Origin: Ulva prolifera
Taxonomy: Eukaryota > Chlorophyta > Ulvophyceae > Ulvales > Ulvaceae
Direction of reading: 5' to 3'
DNA: 64,000 nt
NCBI GenBank assembly: GCA_023078555.1
Contig: CM041199.1
Location: forward strand, 868,001-932,000
Positions 29,018 to 40,314 of this stretch are shown here, piece after piece. The notes under the pieces are model-generated. The model searched no databases and was not told the origin of the DNA. It saw only the letters and a program-made list of their open reading frames with translations. Every line of letters begins with the position of its first letter. Positions within the stretch are counted from its first letter, which is position 1. The translations under genes and the position numbers were made by a program.

Positions 29018-32010
29018 CTCCTGCAATGCATGATCCCGGCACGAACAATGCAAGATTGATAAAGCAAGAGTATACGCACGTCCGCCAAGAAAGGTTGGCA
29101 CGAGCACACACTGCTTGCGCTCCGTGATTGTGGTCAAGTTTCAGACACCTTTCAGGTCTCATGACCTGACTCATTGTTGCACTCGTTGATACGCGCACAC
29201 CACGTCTGTGGTGTAGGACTCCATGGCCTCGAGCGCCTCCGGCTCCCTTGCTCTGACCCAAGGCACCTTCTCCCTGTCCACAGCACACAGCATCGCTCAG
29301 CGCAGCAGCGCGCGGCAGGCACGCAGCAACGCGTACGTCCCCCCGCCCTCGCAAGACGAAGTCACGCTCGCCTTCCACCCACCTCCCACCGCCACGCGCC
29401 CCGACGGCGCAGCACATGGCACGGGCGCCGTGCCGCACATTGACACCGGCCTGCCGCACGCGTCGCTGCGGGAGCGCTTCAGCAGCCAAGGAGGGGGGAC
29501 GCCGCGGTCGCCAGCGCATGCGGCGCTCGCGGCGATGTCGGCGGACGGCGGGACGCCGAAGGCCTCCGAGGGCTCGGCGCAGACGCTGACGAGCGTGCAG
29601 TCGGTGAACGGGGGCATCGTGGAGCTGCTGGCGACGGCGTTCACGCCCGGCGTGCACTTCCGCGGCGAGTGCGCTTCTCAACTTGTGTATCGCGAAGGTG
29701 CATGGATATTTAGGAGGGTGCTGTGCATGGCCAGGCTACAGTAGTCAGTGTGTTGCAAGGGCAAAGTTGAAGAGGGAGGTAGCACCGCAGAAACAGTGAA
29801 CAGCTCAAGGCTGCAGTAGCTCAGGGTTTCTTCTTCCTTAGGTGTGTTTTGGTGTGGGTGCATGCTCCAGCCTGTGCCGTGGTGCGGCACCCTGGGCGCA
29901 GCAGCCACCACCGGCATGCATGCAGCCTTCCGCAACAACAGCAAGCGCCCACATTGCCCGCCCGAGGCCGATCTGTCTCAGCAGTGCGCCCTGCCGGCGG
30001 CCGCCCGGCTGGCCCTCCCTCCCTCTCGTTCTACATTACCATGTCGTTGTCCCGAATGCGGTTAGTCACATCCAGTGTGGACAGTGGTGCGGCCTGTCTG
30101 TCCCAGATCGAACAGCATCAAGAATTGCAGTGGGACAGTCACCCCCTCAAGCCACCCCCTGGCGCGCAGGTACGAGCTGCTGAGCGGGCAGCAGCGGCGC
30201 GGCGCGTACGGCATCACGCAGTTTGCCGTCCTCTCCGGCCAATCCTCCTCCGGCGCCGGCGGCGCCAGCGACGTCGGCATCAAGTTCTTCTCCGACGAGG
30301 CCGCCTTTGCCCGCGTCGCGCTCCTCTACGGCCACCCCACCGTCGCCTCCTGCATGCATGTCGTGCGCGAGATCGTCGAGGCGCCTGATGCGGCCGGGGC
30401 CGCCGCGTCGCTCGCGGCCGGCGTCCCTCCGATGCCGTCGGCGGTCGTGACGTGGCGGCTCGAGACGCTGGAGGAGTGGGCGGCGCGGGTCCGGCCGGGC
30501 CCCCTGGAGGTGGTTGCTGCGGTGGCTGGGATCGCGGACGCGATCGCAGACCTGCACGAGGCGGGGTATGTGTATTACAACATGAAGCCGTCGGACGTCG
30601 GGTGGCTACCGGCGGAGAACATGTGGATGCTGCTGGACTTCAGCCGCTGTGTGCGGGCAGGTGTGCACAACCGGCTTCAGCCCTCCCACGTCTTCAGCCG
30701 TCGCACGCCTTCCAGCCCTCCCACGTCGTCAGCCACCAGTCCCGTGGCAATGCGCCGCGACAGTGTTCTACTGCAGAAGCAGATATTGCTTGCGGCTACA
30801 TGTAGCGCCGGATTAAATTAAACCAACGCGGGAAGTTTGTGCAATAGCCCGAGAAGAATGGCAGTGTCGTGCAGCTTGTTGTCGCTTTGTTGACGCACGT
30901 GTTCGGTGACGGCTGCAGCCACACCTCGCCATGCCATTGCGCCGCCAGCGCAGACGCCCGCCTCTGCTGGCGAGCCTGTGCTTCCAGCCCATACACTGAA
31001 CAGAATGTCTGTACGACCTCTCTTGTGATCCAACGCACGCGCACGTTCACCTGTGACTCCGGCCACATCATCCAGATGCTCCGGTGTTCTGCCATGCAAT
31101 CTCATGCAACGGCCGCTGCCGATGTTCGTCGTTCACGCTGTGCTGTGCTGTGCAGACCGCAAGTCGCCGATCCCGTTCGAGGCCCCGATGCGGTGCACGG
31201 CGCCGGAGGTCGAGGCCGCGCGGGAGGCCGGGGCGGCGGCGGTGGTCACGGACGGCAGCGCCGACATGTGGGCGCTCGGGGTGCTCGCGTTTGAGCTGCT
31301 CACGCAGTCCTCCGCCTTCCCGCCGGGCGTGCCGGTGGGGACGGTGCGCAAGATGGTGCTCGGGCGCGTGCCGCTGCCGTGGGAGGAGCAAGGCATCAGC
31401 TCAGAGTTCGCGGAGGATGTCCAGGTGCGGCCCCCATCTGCGTGCCATGTCGGCCCTCGACGTCCGCCAGAGGCCGTGGCCATGGCGACCGGCGATGGCA
31501 GGTTTCGTTCAAGTCGCATGTGACCGGGAGTGTATCTGTGTTTGGGTGCCTGCATGTGGCGTGCCCCAAGTTCGCCTGCCGCTGGTGATGCATGCACGCA
31601 ATGCATTGGCGTGGTCGTCATATCCCGAGTTTGCCGCCCCCGGGTCCCAGTCCCGCTCGCCGCCTGCACGCGCCGCACAGCATGCGGCTGCGCCATGTGT
31701 TCACATAAGCAGCATAACTCACAGCAAGCCATCCACCGCCAGCCATGCGACCTCCGGCACACGCACACGACACATCAGCGCTCTGACGTCACCTCCAGGC
31801 CTGCGCTCCCCTGTGACGTGAATCAAGTGTGTGAGGGACGTGCAGGACGTGGAGCTGCGGGAGTGGATCCTCGCGTGCCTGGCGCGCAAGCCGGCGCAGC
31901 GGCCCACCGCGGAGGAACTGGTGCGGGCCCTCGGGGAGGTCCTGCAGGCACATGGCGTCGACCGGTCGTCGGTCGCGAGCGGCAGCATCTCCTGCAGCGC
32001 CTTCCTCTAG
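23223..32010 (+). CDS. Receptor-like single-pass membrane protein with C-terminal pseudokinase
   Basis: Eight exons give 1,759 residues: 23223-23465, 24151-24481, 25286-25704, 25963-28872, 29217-29668, 30170-30660, 31156-31424, 31846-32010 (TAG). All junctions are GT..AG and in phase (0,1,0,0,2,1,0). Order: signal peptide (MMRAGL start, hydrophobic to CTA at about residue 24), ectodomain (about 25-375) with right-handed-beta-helix-like stretches such as LHTCSFRDNTASGG and WLQGCTFSG, one membrane helix (about 376-401) followed by IRKRR as stop-transfer, about 900 residues of Pro/Ala/Ser-rich cytosolic linker, then a kinase fold (about 1453-1750). Two ATGs sit together at 23223 and 23226; either could be used. 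Predicted role: plasma-membrane receptor or scaffold. The ligand is unknown and the beta-helix call is only a visual impression. Extra small exons in the 685-base first intron cannot be excluded. Confidence 0.75.
24957..24999. repeat. (AC)n microsatellite in an intron
   Basis: About 43 bases of uninterrupted AC repeat inside the intron between exons ending 24481 and starting 25286. Confidence 0.9.
25963..28872 (+). other. Long exon: transmembrane helix plus ~900-residue Pro/Ala-rich linker
   Basis: A single 2,910-base exon encodes the juxtamembrane region, the membrane helix (LPSIAIVLIAFAAVALPLL and onward) and a disordered, Pro/Ala/Ser-dominated segment with runs such as PPPAAAPAAPAAAA and GGGGGGG. 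No folded domain is apparent. Its extreme GC bias creates long open frames on the other strand and in other frames, which are not genes. Confidence 0.75.
28985..29016 (+). repeat. C32 homopolymer in an intron
   Basis: Longest single-base run in the window, on the sense strand of the intron between exons ending 28872 and starting 29217. Confidence 0.8.
30170..32007 (+). other. Protein-kinase-like domain lacking the catalytic Asp
   Basis: Recognisable kinase landmarks: glycine-rich region GQQRRGAYG, VGIK with the ATP-binding Lys (K1490), catalytic loop YNMKPSD where HRD Asp is Asn (N1589) but Lys and Pro are kept, DFS in place of DFG (1608-1610), TAPE (APE motif), DMWALGVLAFELLT and the RPTAEEL segment of subdomain XI. 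Loss of the catalytic Asp and the change of DFG to DFS suggest a pseudokinase. ATP binding may persist because K1490 and D1608 remain. Confidence 0.75.
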
Positions 32011-33513
32011 ACCCCCCCCCACCTGTGTCTACCAGCACACACACCAGACCTGTCCGGGAGACCATTCAGGGTGCGGCCTACACCAGCCCGCCATCGACGC
32101 CCGCTGCCAGTGCGCCCCTGCATGTGCGAAGCCCGCCCAGCAGCTTGCAGCACATGGGGAAGGCCGCCACAGGACGGCACACCAGGCTGCGATCAACCCT
32201 TCCCCGGGCCCCCCATGCGGCGAAACATACCACATGCATATACCCGCCGCCTGCGCTGCATGTTACATCGCACGCCTTTATGCGTTCATGGTAGTGTGTA
32301 GAGAGCTCCGCTCGATGTGTAGAAAGGCCACAACTGGGCATTGCGGGCGTGTGTGTGATGAGGCGGTGAGTCATGCACTGCGGTTTGTACCAGCGCGCTC
32401 TGCGACTGTCGAGGGTGGGCCATGCCGGCCGGTGCCAGACAGGCTGACGCACGTGCAGCTCAAGCTCAAGCCAGGCCGTCCATGTGGCGCTGGCGGGCTG
32501 TTGACAAGATGAGAAGGGACTGGTCAGGTTTTGCTGGCACGGATAGGCGAGGGGCATGATTTTTTTCGGGGGTGTGGGGATGTGGTGTGGCCCCTGCGGC
32601 ACCACACGGGTGCCGCTGAGTGGGCGCTCTGCTGTTTTCACTGCGTCAGACGCGGGCAGGCCTGCAGGTAGTGCAGACTGCCATGGAATGCTCTGTGCCT
32701 CTGACGGAGGAACTCACCCTGGTCATGCGCCAACACCTTTCCGCAGTGGCCGCTCCAGGGCAAGCTTGCAGAAGTGGAGTGCCACCTTTTTCCGCTTGAA
32801 AGAGTGGAGCCGTCACAGCAGTGTCACACAGATCTATGGCTGCACGGGTTGATGGTGTCATTCGCCAAGCTGGCTGTATCAGGATGTGAGCATGATTGTG
32901 GGCATTGGCTGGTCATCTATGATTTCTTGGTAGGATGATTGTGATGTGTGTGTACCATACTGTCAAGATGATTCATTACGAATGCGTGTGACACTGCAGT
33001 TCCCAGACAAGCAGTGCATCTTCTTCAGGCAATGCTGATGCGAGCAGGGGCACGAGCGCTGACATCTCTCCTATGCGACACTTCTTCATTGGCCTTCATA
33101 TGACATACCCATCACCAGCTTTCCAGTGCACCTCGCATTCTGATTCGTAAACAGCTCTTACACAGCATGTGGCAAAACGTATATGTATACATGAAAGCAG
33201 TGTAGCACATACAGACACACATCCACTGGTCCTGGACATGCAACGTGAATATGCGGGCAGACTCAATTGAGGACCATCGCCTGGCTGGGGCTAGCATCAA
33301 TCCCCTGAACTCACATGAAGATCATCAACCGGCATGTTTGTGACTGTGCATGGCTACGCACTGCGTGGCCCTGCACCAGCCAGAAACTGCGGAAGTGTGT
33401 GCCCTGGACGCCCCGAAATCAGTCCTGGATCCCGGCATTGGCAGCGTCCCTATGGATATGGCCATACAATCTTGCATACATCAATACATACATCAGCAAA
33501 ACCTAGCGTGACC
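32011..33513. other. Intergenic, convergent 3' ends
   Basis: This stretch lies between the stop of the pseudokinase gene (+) and the stop of CENH3 (-). No coding signal was recognised. It must contain both transcript ends; no clear polyadenylation signal near the first stop. Confidence 0.5.
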
Positions 33514-34223
33514 TCAGAACGACGATATACCAGCGACAGGCCCACGCAGTCTGCGAGCCAGTGCCATATCCCTTGGCATGATAGTCACTCGTCTTGCGTG
33601 TATTGCACACAGCAACGTGTCCTCGAACAGATGTACCTACAAAGACTTGTTGCAATGAGAAGTTTTCCGTCTGATATCACCTTCTATGCCTTAATGTTCG
33701 GAAGCTCATGAGGAGCATCTTGGTAGCTGATGTGCAGGACGTAGCGGAGGCGTTGTCACGGAGCCGTGTTCGGGAGGATGATGCCGTCTGCAGAGGACAT
33801 AAACAAGAAGACATACCATCATATCTTCTGAAGCTTCCTGCAGCGCCAATAAAGCCTCGGCCGTAAAGCGGAACGGCTCTGTGGTGTACTCCGCGCATAC
33901 TTCCCTAACAACTCGCTGAAATGGGAGATTTGGGATGAGCAGATTGCCACCTCTTTGTAGCTTCCGAATCTCCATCAGCGCTTTCGTTCCAGGCTTGAAG
34001 CGCCTACACATTGCAGGCAAGATGTGACAGACCCGAGTGCTATTCAAGCTACATCCAGCCTTGTCTGAGCACACCTGCCACTTCCCCCACCTTCCTTTTT
34101 CTTGACTTTCCCATCTTGTACAGGCTTCTTGCCGGCCTTTTTGGGAGCTTCAGTGCTGGTCCGGGTAGACTTCTTTTTCTTCGGCGCTACACTCTTCACA
34201 GAGGCTCGTTTGACGCGAACCAT
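33514..34223 (-). CDS. CENH3: Centromeric histone H3 variant (CENH3/CENP-A type)
   Basis: Three exons on the minus strand, 34223-34075, 34003-33817 and 33636-33514, give 152 residues with phases 2 and 0. The N-tail begins [11 protein letters not shown] and is Lys-rich (APKKKKS, KKKEGGG), unlike the canonical ARTKQTARKS tail. The core is a clear H3 fold: [81 protein letters not shown]. Loop 1 ([11 protein letters not shown]) is one residue longer than in canonical H3, the usual mark of CENH3, and [11 protein letters not shown] resembles plant CENH3. The protein replaces H3 in centromeric nucleosomes and marks the kinetochore site. Its small size, divergent tail and loop make replication-coupled H3 or H3.3 very unlikely. 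Confidence 0.88.
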
Positions 34224-35747
34224 AGTCTGAAGCGTGTAGTTTACGCCGAAAGATTTGAAATCGAGGCCGAATGCGCTGCGAGCTTGCCCTCAACAACGCC
34301 AGGCAGAAGGCGCTAGTGTCGCTTCGACCGAAGCGTTATTGCGCATCGACCACTCGCCCGCCGCTGTAGAGCACACATTTTGCTAAGATCCACATCAAAC
34401 ATGCACAACGCCTGTTGCGATGAAATTGTTTACTTGCGAATGCGTTTGTACAATATTCAAGGACAACAACCCAACTGAAACTGGTCTGAACTTGTCAGAT
34501 GCGGCACAACACGATATATCGCGATTTCTCAGACGTACCTGGCTTGTTAGACCATCTTCATAGCCGTTGCCAGAATAGCACAGTAATAACGGGCATGCTG
34601 GGCAGCTGTCGATCAGCTGTGCATTCGTAACAAAGTGTCAGCAGATCTGATAGTAGAGTTAACTGTGTTGGCCTGTTTTCCAGATATGCCTGGCTGACAG
34701 GCACAGTAGCACCTCTACATAGAGTGCGAATGAGCTGCATCGTCCCTGACAGGTATCTATGCTCGTGTGCGGGAAGCAGCAAGGCATCATTTGCCACTGC
34801 TGCCAGGTGGCTGAGCCTGCTTGCGCACTGAAACTGGCAATCTGCATCACCACTGCTGATCTCCAGAACACGAGGACGACTGTGGATTCAACACTCCGTT
34901 CCTGACAGCCAGGCATAAACAATTCCTACAGAACACCATGCGCAGAGCATTTCAGACGGCTGGATGACAGACTACTGCGTAGGGACTGGGCTCGCAAGCG
35001 GCTGTAGATGTTCAGTCGGTACAAGCTGCCGAGCGGCCATTAATATTGCCTAGGCACGGCAGTGCAGGTTCAGCTGTGGTGTGGTGTGCAGGGGGCGGCG
35101 GTCGTGTGTCCTGTCAGGATGCAGGCTGCTCCAGACAAGCAGGTCCCAATGCCTTGGTGGCAAGTCATGTGGCACCCAACAAATATATACTCATGCTTGG
35201 CCGGCCACATCCTTGTAACACATACTCATGACTCCGTGGGCCTCCGCTCGTGGCAAGCGAGACGGCCACGCACATCTGTGTTCAGTTGTCAATCGCTGAA
35301 CAGCCCGCAGGATGCCGCCACGCCTCCAGAGGGGGTGCTGGGCGAACGCTGCTGCCTGCACATGCGTGACGTGCACCATGGCTTCGGTATCGACCAGAGG
35401 GTCTGCTTGTAATTGCGCGCATACGCCTAGAGTGCCCCGCCTGACCAACTACTATACTACTATTTGTCAAAAGCTGGGTGGAGATCTCGCATCAATAAGT
35501 ACGGCGTTGACAACACACTCAAAGACAGGCTGTTCATGCACACGTACAGGCGGGTTTCAACCGGGGACCCTCCATGCGGAGGGGTCCAGCTTGCGTCGCT
35601 GCCTGGCGCACGCCTTCCATGGGCATAATGCACTTGCCAGCAGATGCTTGCTCGCCCGCTGGCGCGCTTGTGAATGCTGGGCCAACTGGAGATTCATTTC
35701 AAATGAATCATTTGCGCCGCAGGACTTCAAAGCCCAATGGGTTGAGG

Positions 35748-36003
35748 CCCAATGGGTTGATGACGGTATACAAGCTACCCCCATCCTTTTCACAGGAGGC
35801 CGTGGTTCGATTCTGCGTGCGCTTGGGGGAATCGAAGCGGCCGCGCGTGACCGCCTCGCTTAGCACTGGAGGAGGCCCTATGAGCGGCGTACGGCCGTTT
35901 GATGGGGGTTCCCAGGTGGTTACCCCTTCGGCATATGTGGTCCCGTTCATTCGGAGTCGTCGATGTCCTCTTCAGGATACGGCTCAGTAAATTCAGATTT
36001 ACT
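35748..36003 (+). mobile_element. SINE-like dispersed repeat, copy A
   Basis: About 256 bases closely similar to 59577-59836. It holds a Pol III B-box-like GGTTCGATTC (35804-35813), a conserved body (CCTCGCTTAGCAC, CTTCGGCATATGTGGTCCCG, CGGCTCAGTA) and ends in a short AGATTTACTTT tail. It has no protein. The leading CCAATGGGTTGA is present twice, at about 35734 and 35750. The A-box was not securely identified. Confidence 0.6.
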
Positions 36004-36833
36004 TTGCAAAGCAGAGCTGGAATGCATTGGGCGTGCCTGTGTCTCGTGATCCCACACGCACCATACCCCTTGAGCCAACGTCACGCAGTGAAGCCACAGC
36101 AGCTGCACATGCAATGACGCGTGGAAAACAGACTGGAGCAGGATACTCATGCACTGGAAGGCTTGGTGCATGGTTGCATGTGCAGCTCATCCCATGTGCA
36201 CCCTCTCAATGGGCATGGGGTGTACAGGCATAGACACCGACTCGGGTGCGTTGCATGGCCAAATATTGTCGCAGTGAGGCTGGCCTGCTCTCTGACTGGC
36301 CTCAAGCTCAGTCCACTCTGTGCACACAACTCCAGTGATCTGCCTGTTGTTGGGATCGTAGCTAGTGTAGTGGTGACTGCCTGCATTATAACTCAATGCC
36401 ACAGGCTCCTGATTGCACGGCAGCGGTTCTCTTGAATGGCAAGCATATGCAAGCACACGGTGGCAGTGGAGTTGGCTCATGTGAACTTCTCCGCCTGTTT
36501 GCCGGCTCAAACATCCATGACAGCTGCTGACTTTCTGTATGCAGCAATTCAGATGCACATTGCGAGCCACATGCCCGCTGAGATCTGGTGGGCATTCCCC
36601 AAGCCTGCTGAGTGGTTTGCGTGAGGCAGTTGCTTGTGCTTCGGCTTTGAGATGTGCCTGTTGTGACGTGAGTCCCACCCGTGTTTGCTGGCAAAACGTG
36701 GCTCAACATGTCGTTGTTCGATATCAGTTCCGTGCTGCTTAGCTGCAACGCCAGGAAGTCGACGAGCTCAGCTAGCACCAGAAAGGGGACATGCTGGCCC
36801 TTGTACGGACCCGCCCGTGTCCAGCTGTAACGT

Positions 36834-37133
36834 TCAGGTACTCGCGGCACTGGCAGACAGCCGAAAATGGTCTGCCGGGTTGTCGAAGGCCTTTGCCAAC
36901 ATGCTGATGAACACGTTATGCCCCTGCATACCATGCCCAGCAGGTGCAGGCAGAGACGCACATATCAGTGCCGCCAATGGCACATTGAAGCGGGCCTGCT
37001 CACTGTCAGATGGGAGGGGTTGAAGTGCTACGATTGAAGCTCTGTATGTTTTGCGGAATGTGCAGATTTCGCCAATCCATCCCATCACGCGGTCCCTGTC
37101 TACACCAGATTCCTGTCTTCGCGATGGCCACAC
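36834..37133 (-). CDS. Possible exon of an unrecognised gene
   Basis: The minus-strand frame reads as ordinary protein (for example KTYRASIVALQPLPSDSEQA and GHGMQGHNVFISMLAKAFDN) and ends near a possible donor. No family is recognised, no convincing partner exons were found, and the continuation stops quickly. It may be a decayed gene, a transposon relic or chance. Confidence 0.18.
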   Translation of the reverse strand: MWPSRRQESGVDRDRVMGWIGEICTFRKTYRASIVALQPLPSDSEQARFNVPLAALICASLPAPAGHGMQGHNVFISMLAKAFDNPADHFRLSASAAST

Positions 37134-37639
37134 TGATAGGCGAGCACGCGTGCAGCCACGTCACCGAATGCATGCTACCTCGTCTGCGATTTGGTCTAGA
37201 CGCTCGTTGCACAGCACGGAATCGCTGTGCAATGTGAGCGTTTACGCCAGAGATGGTTGCGCCGAGTTCTGTACACATGAGTGGGTCCAGTGGTGACTAT
37301 GCAGGCGGAACAGGCAATGTGCACGTGGCTTTCGTGATGCTCTGTTGCAGTGTCTGCGATATTGCAGTGAAGCTCTGTGGATGTCAGCCATCGGGTATCA
37401 TTTGAGCCACATGTGCAAGTGGACTACATCCTTCAGCGTGCACCCCCAGCGCCACCCCACGCACCATGTTGGCAGTGCCAGGCATGCACATACAAACGAT
37501 CCTACCGAGCCATCATATACCATGACTGATTTCAGGCTATACTTTTTGTTGTCCGATCGCCTGCTGTTGTATCTTCGTGAGTCCTATCGCCAAAGCCACT
37601 ACTGTGCACCAGAGTTGTGAACGACATTGACAAAGAAGC

Positions 37640-39044
37640 ATGGCTGCCATCGCTCCTTCACGATGTGGCGCAAACAAGTGTTTGCTTCGTGCCAGGGAGA
37701 TGAGCACTCGAACATGCCGTGAGCCAGTGCTTGTCCGTGCTAGTGGTTCCGAAATGAGTGCGCCTGCTAAAGACCAGAGCGTCGACGACGTAGAAGTGAT
37801 GACTCCCGAGAAAGCAGAGAAGGCCATGGAGCTTGGACTGGGCTCCGCTCTACAGCTGACTGTCTCGCTAACAGCTGCCCAGGTCTGAATTCGATGCATG
37901 GATATGTACGCCCGACGGTCATGCGGCTTGAGATGTCCTGGGACCACTTGCGCTACGCACAAAATCAGCGCACCGGCAACAGCAGATGCATGCGTATCTC
38001 CTGTTGTACTTTGCTCGACCTGTAGGACTGTGCCTGCTGTTCAGCGCAGTCTTGCAGTGCGTGTGTCTCCTCTTGTCGGACCGACCTGACCTAGCGTCAC
38101 CACGTCCAGTCACATGTCCAATTTCCCGACAGCCTGGCGATCAACTGCTATCTGCAGTATTGAAGTATCGTTTGCCATGTTGTGACAATTTTGGCGCCCT
38201 CGATGGGTTGAAGTGCTGCAGATCGTGTTGGGCTTTGGCCTGTCGCCATGGATCGTCACGTCGCTGAAGGCGTACCCCGAAATTGGTCAAGGCCTAGGCC
38301 CCTTGGTCTCGCAAGTGGCACTGATCGTGGTTGCAGGATGGCTCATTCGACGGACTTTGAAGGTGAATGACACCGACAATAAGCGGTTTTTCCGCTACAC
38401 AGCCAAGCCGGACCAGTTCCTGCTGGTTGGGGCTGTCACGCTTGGCACTCTAGTCGGAGGCGTTGTCCTCGACCAGTTTGCAAATCCTACGTTGCCTCAG
38501 AGCAATGCAGCTGATGTTGCCAGCGCCATAGATTTGCACGAGCCGTTCACAATGCTTGGCACAGGACTCGCAACCAGTCTCCTGTCACCGTGGATCGAAG
38601 AGCGCATTTATCGAGGAATTGTCCTCCAAGGCTTGATCCCATATATCGGAGCCCCTCTTGCGGTGTGTTACTGTGCCCCAATTCCTCTCACCAGTGCATC
38701 GTCTGCTTCCATCTCCCCCAACCATGTTACACATGCACCGTTGAGCATCAACACAAGTGCAGCCTTGCTTCATCAGCACTCATTCCTCAGTAGATGGACA
38801 ATGATCATTGATCACTGAACGGTAAGCATGAGTGTGCTTGCAGGTCGTGATGTCAGCTGCCGTATACGCTGGCTCACACTTAACACAATCTGGCTTCCCA
38901 AACCTCTTTCTTTTTGGCCTCGCCCTGGGAACAGCTCATGTTGTCAGTGGCAAGAATCTGCTGGTGCCAACCGCAGCACATTCCGCTTACAACATGTTTG
39001 TCTTCCTCGCAGTCATCGTGACTGTCTCCGCAAAAGCTCACTAG
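37640..39044 (+). CDS. CPBP (CAAX-type) intramembrane protease, probably plastid
   Basis: Three exons (37640-37882, 38222-38662, 38844-39044, TAG) give 294 residues; all junctions phase 0. The first ~50 residues (MAAIAPSRCGANKCLLRARE, rich in Arg, Ser and Ala and poor in acids) look like a chloroplast transit peptide. The membrane domain carries the CPBP/ABI motifs: EERIYRG (EExxxR), a His in YAGSHL, and TAAHSAYN (HxxxN) near the C-terminus, within several hydrophobic helices (LFLFGLALGTAHVVSG). Members act as glutamic-type intramembrane proteases or as membrane scaffolds. In plant plastids some relatives regulate chlorophyll metabolism or thylakoid biogenesis. Substrate unknown. Confidence 0.85.
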
Positions 39045-40314
39045 AGTATTCCCCAATCCTGCACCAGCGAACGGCCCCGGGCAACATGGCAGCCAATTCC
39101 CATGTCGATGAAGTTGATATGACCTGGGCCCCCGGCATGCTTTCGTACGACTCGCCGAAGCGAACATTGCGGAAGCATGGGGCTGAAATAATCGAGGGGC
39201 GAATGCTGGTACGGCTCCGGGCACAGGGGGACCTGCCAAAGTGTCAAAGCAGACATGCTGCTGTGCTAATTCATCTGTGGTGGTGATCGGCAGATTAGCA
39301 TGTTTGCTCATAGGGGATGCACCAATTACAGTTGAGAAGAGTTGCTGCCCTTCAGGGCGAGAGAGCATGGGCGAAGGTGCCGAATGGGTGCTCCTCTGTT
39401 GCGAGAGGCACATCACACAAGGAAAATGCAACTATGGAAGCATGTCGCGGCTGCTTCGTTTTGAGGTTGCATTCAGTAGATTGATTTTTGTACAGATTAC
39501 AGCAGTATTGGCAGAAGGGCATGGGTATGTGCGTCGCCACTGCCTGTGCAGCATCGTGGGGTGTATGCGGCAGAGGCGGTATGAATCAGCAGCCTGTGGC
39601 AGAGAGATACCAGATCTGTCGTTGCTGGCCCCTGAGTTGTGATCGATTAGTTCTCAAACAGAGAGACTCTGGCCGATGCCTGCACCTGTGCAAAGGCAAC
39701 AGCAATGTAATCATACTCATACTGTCACAGTGTGATGAGTACATTAGTTCGGCCATGGGTCTGAGGCGCAGGTGCATCAACATCAGCAGTTACCGTTCAG
39801 GAAATCAGTATATCTGGCGAAGATGTCATCTCTTCCTGCTTCACTGTTGCGCCCTTGCTAGTAACAAATATTCACCAAACTGCTACGTCCTTTCAGTGGA
39901 CAAGACTCATGATCACACATTTCGTTATAGTCTCAGTGGTGGAAGAGTGTCGACTTTGCTCGTACAGGATTTGCTCCACTCCTGCATGGCAACTGCGTTC
40001 GCTGTGTGTAGCTCACATGGCTGTGCCAATGTTGGAATTTCGCTACTGCCACAATCGAGTACTGGGAGAAGAGCGTCCTCAGCCGTGATCATGCCACTAG
40101 CAGTGGCAACATGTCACCTACTCACCCTCCCACACCCCTGGAATGGGAATGTCACCCATGTCCACCCTCTCCACAAGGGCGCCTGTCCACCGCCACTGTG
40201 CGCCTGAAACCTCAAGCCACACCAGGGCATTCTCAAGGCGCAAGCACCATGGTTGCATGTGCCACGGAGCTCCAAGTCACGCCACACGACGAACTGAGGA
40301 ACAGCCCTCATTCA
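39045..40314. other. Intergenic, convergent 3' ends
   Basis: Between the CPBP stop and the DUF3754 gene's presumed stop. No supported gene; the DUF3754 3' exons may extend into it. Confidence 0.45.

Larger units (their letters stand above)
34224..37639. other. Intergenic with SINE-like copy and weak coding signals
   Basis: This stretch contains the upstream region of CENH3 (-), one SINE-like repeat (35748-36003), and a weak minus-strand ORF at 36834-37133 listed separately. Nothing else was recognised. Confidence 0.5.

Noticed and set aside
33787-33817. A 29-base intron in CENH3 (GTATGT..CTGCAG) or read-through to VCLLVYVLC
   Set aside because: Both give a C-terminus unlike H3. The true next exon at 33636 restores [16 protein letters not shown] in phase.
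33736-33860. Plus-strand frame opposite CENH3 with faint H3-like spacing ([15 protein letters not shown])
   Set aside because: A few matching residues only, antisense to a well-supported gene; treated as coincidence.
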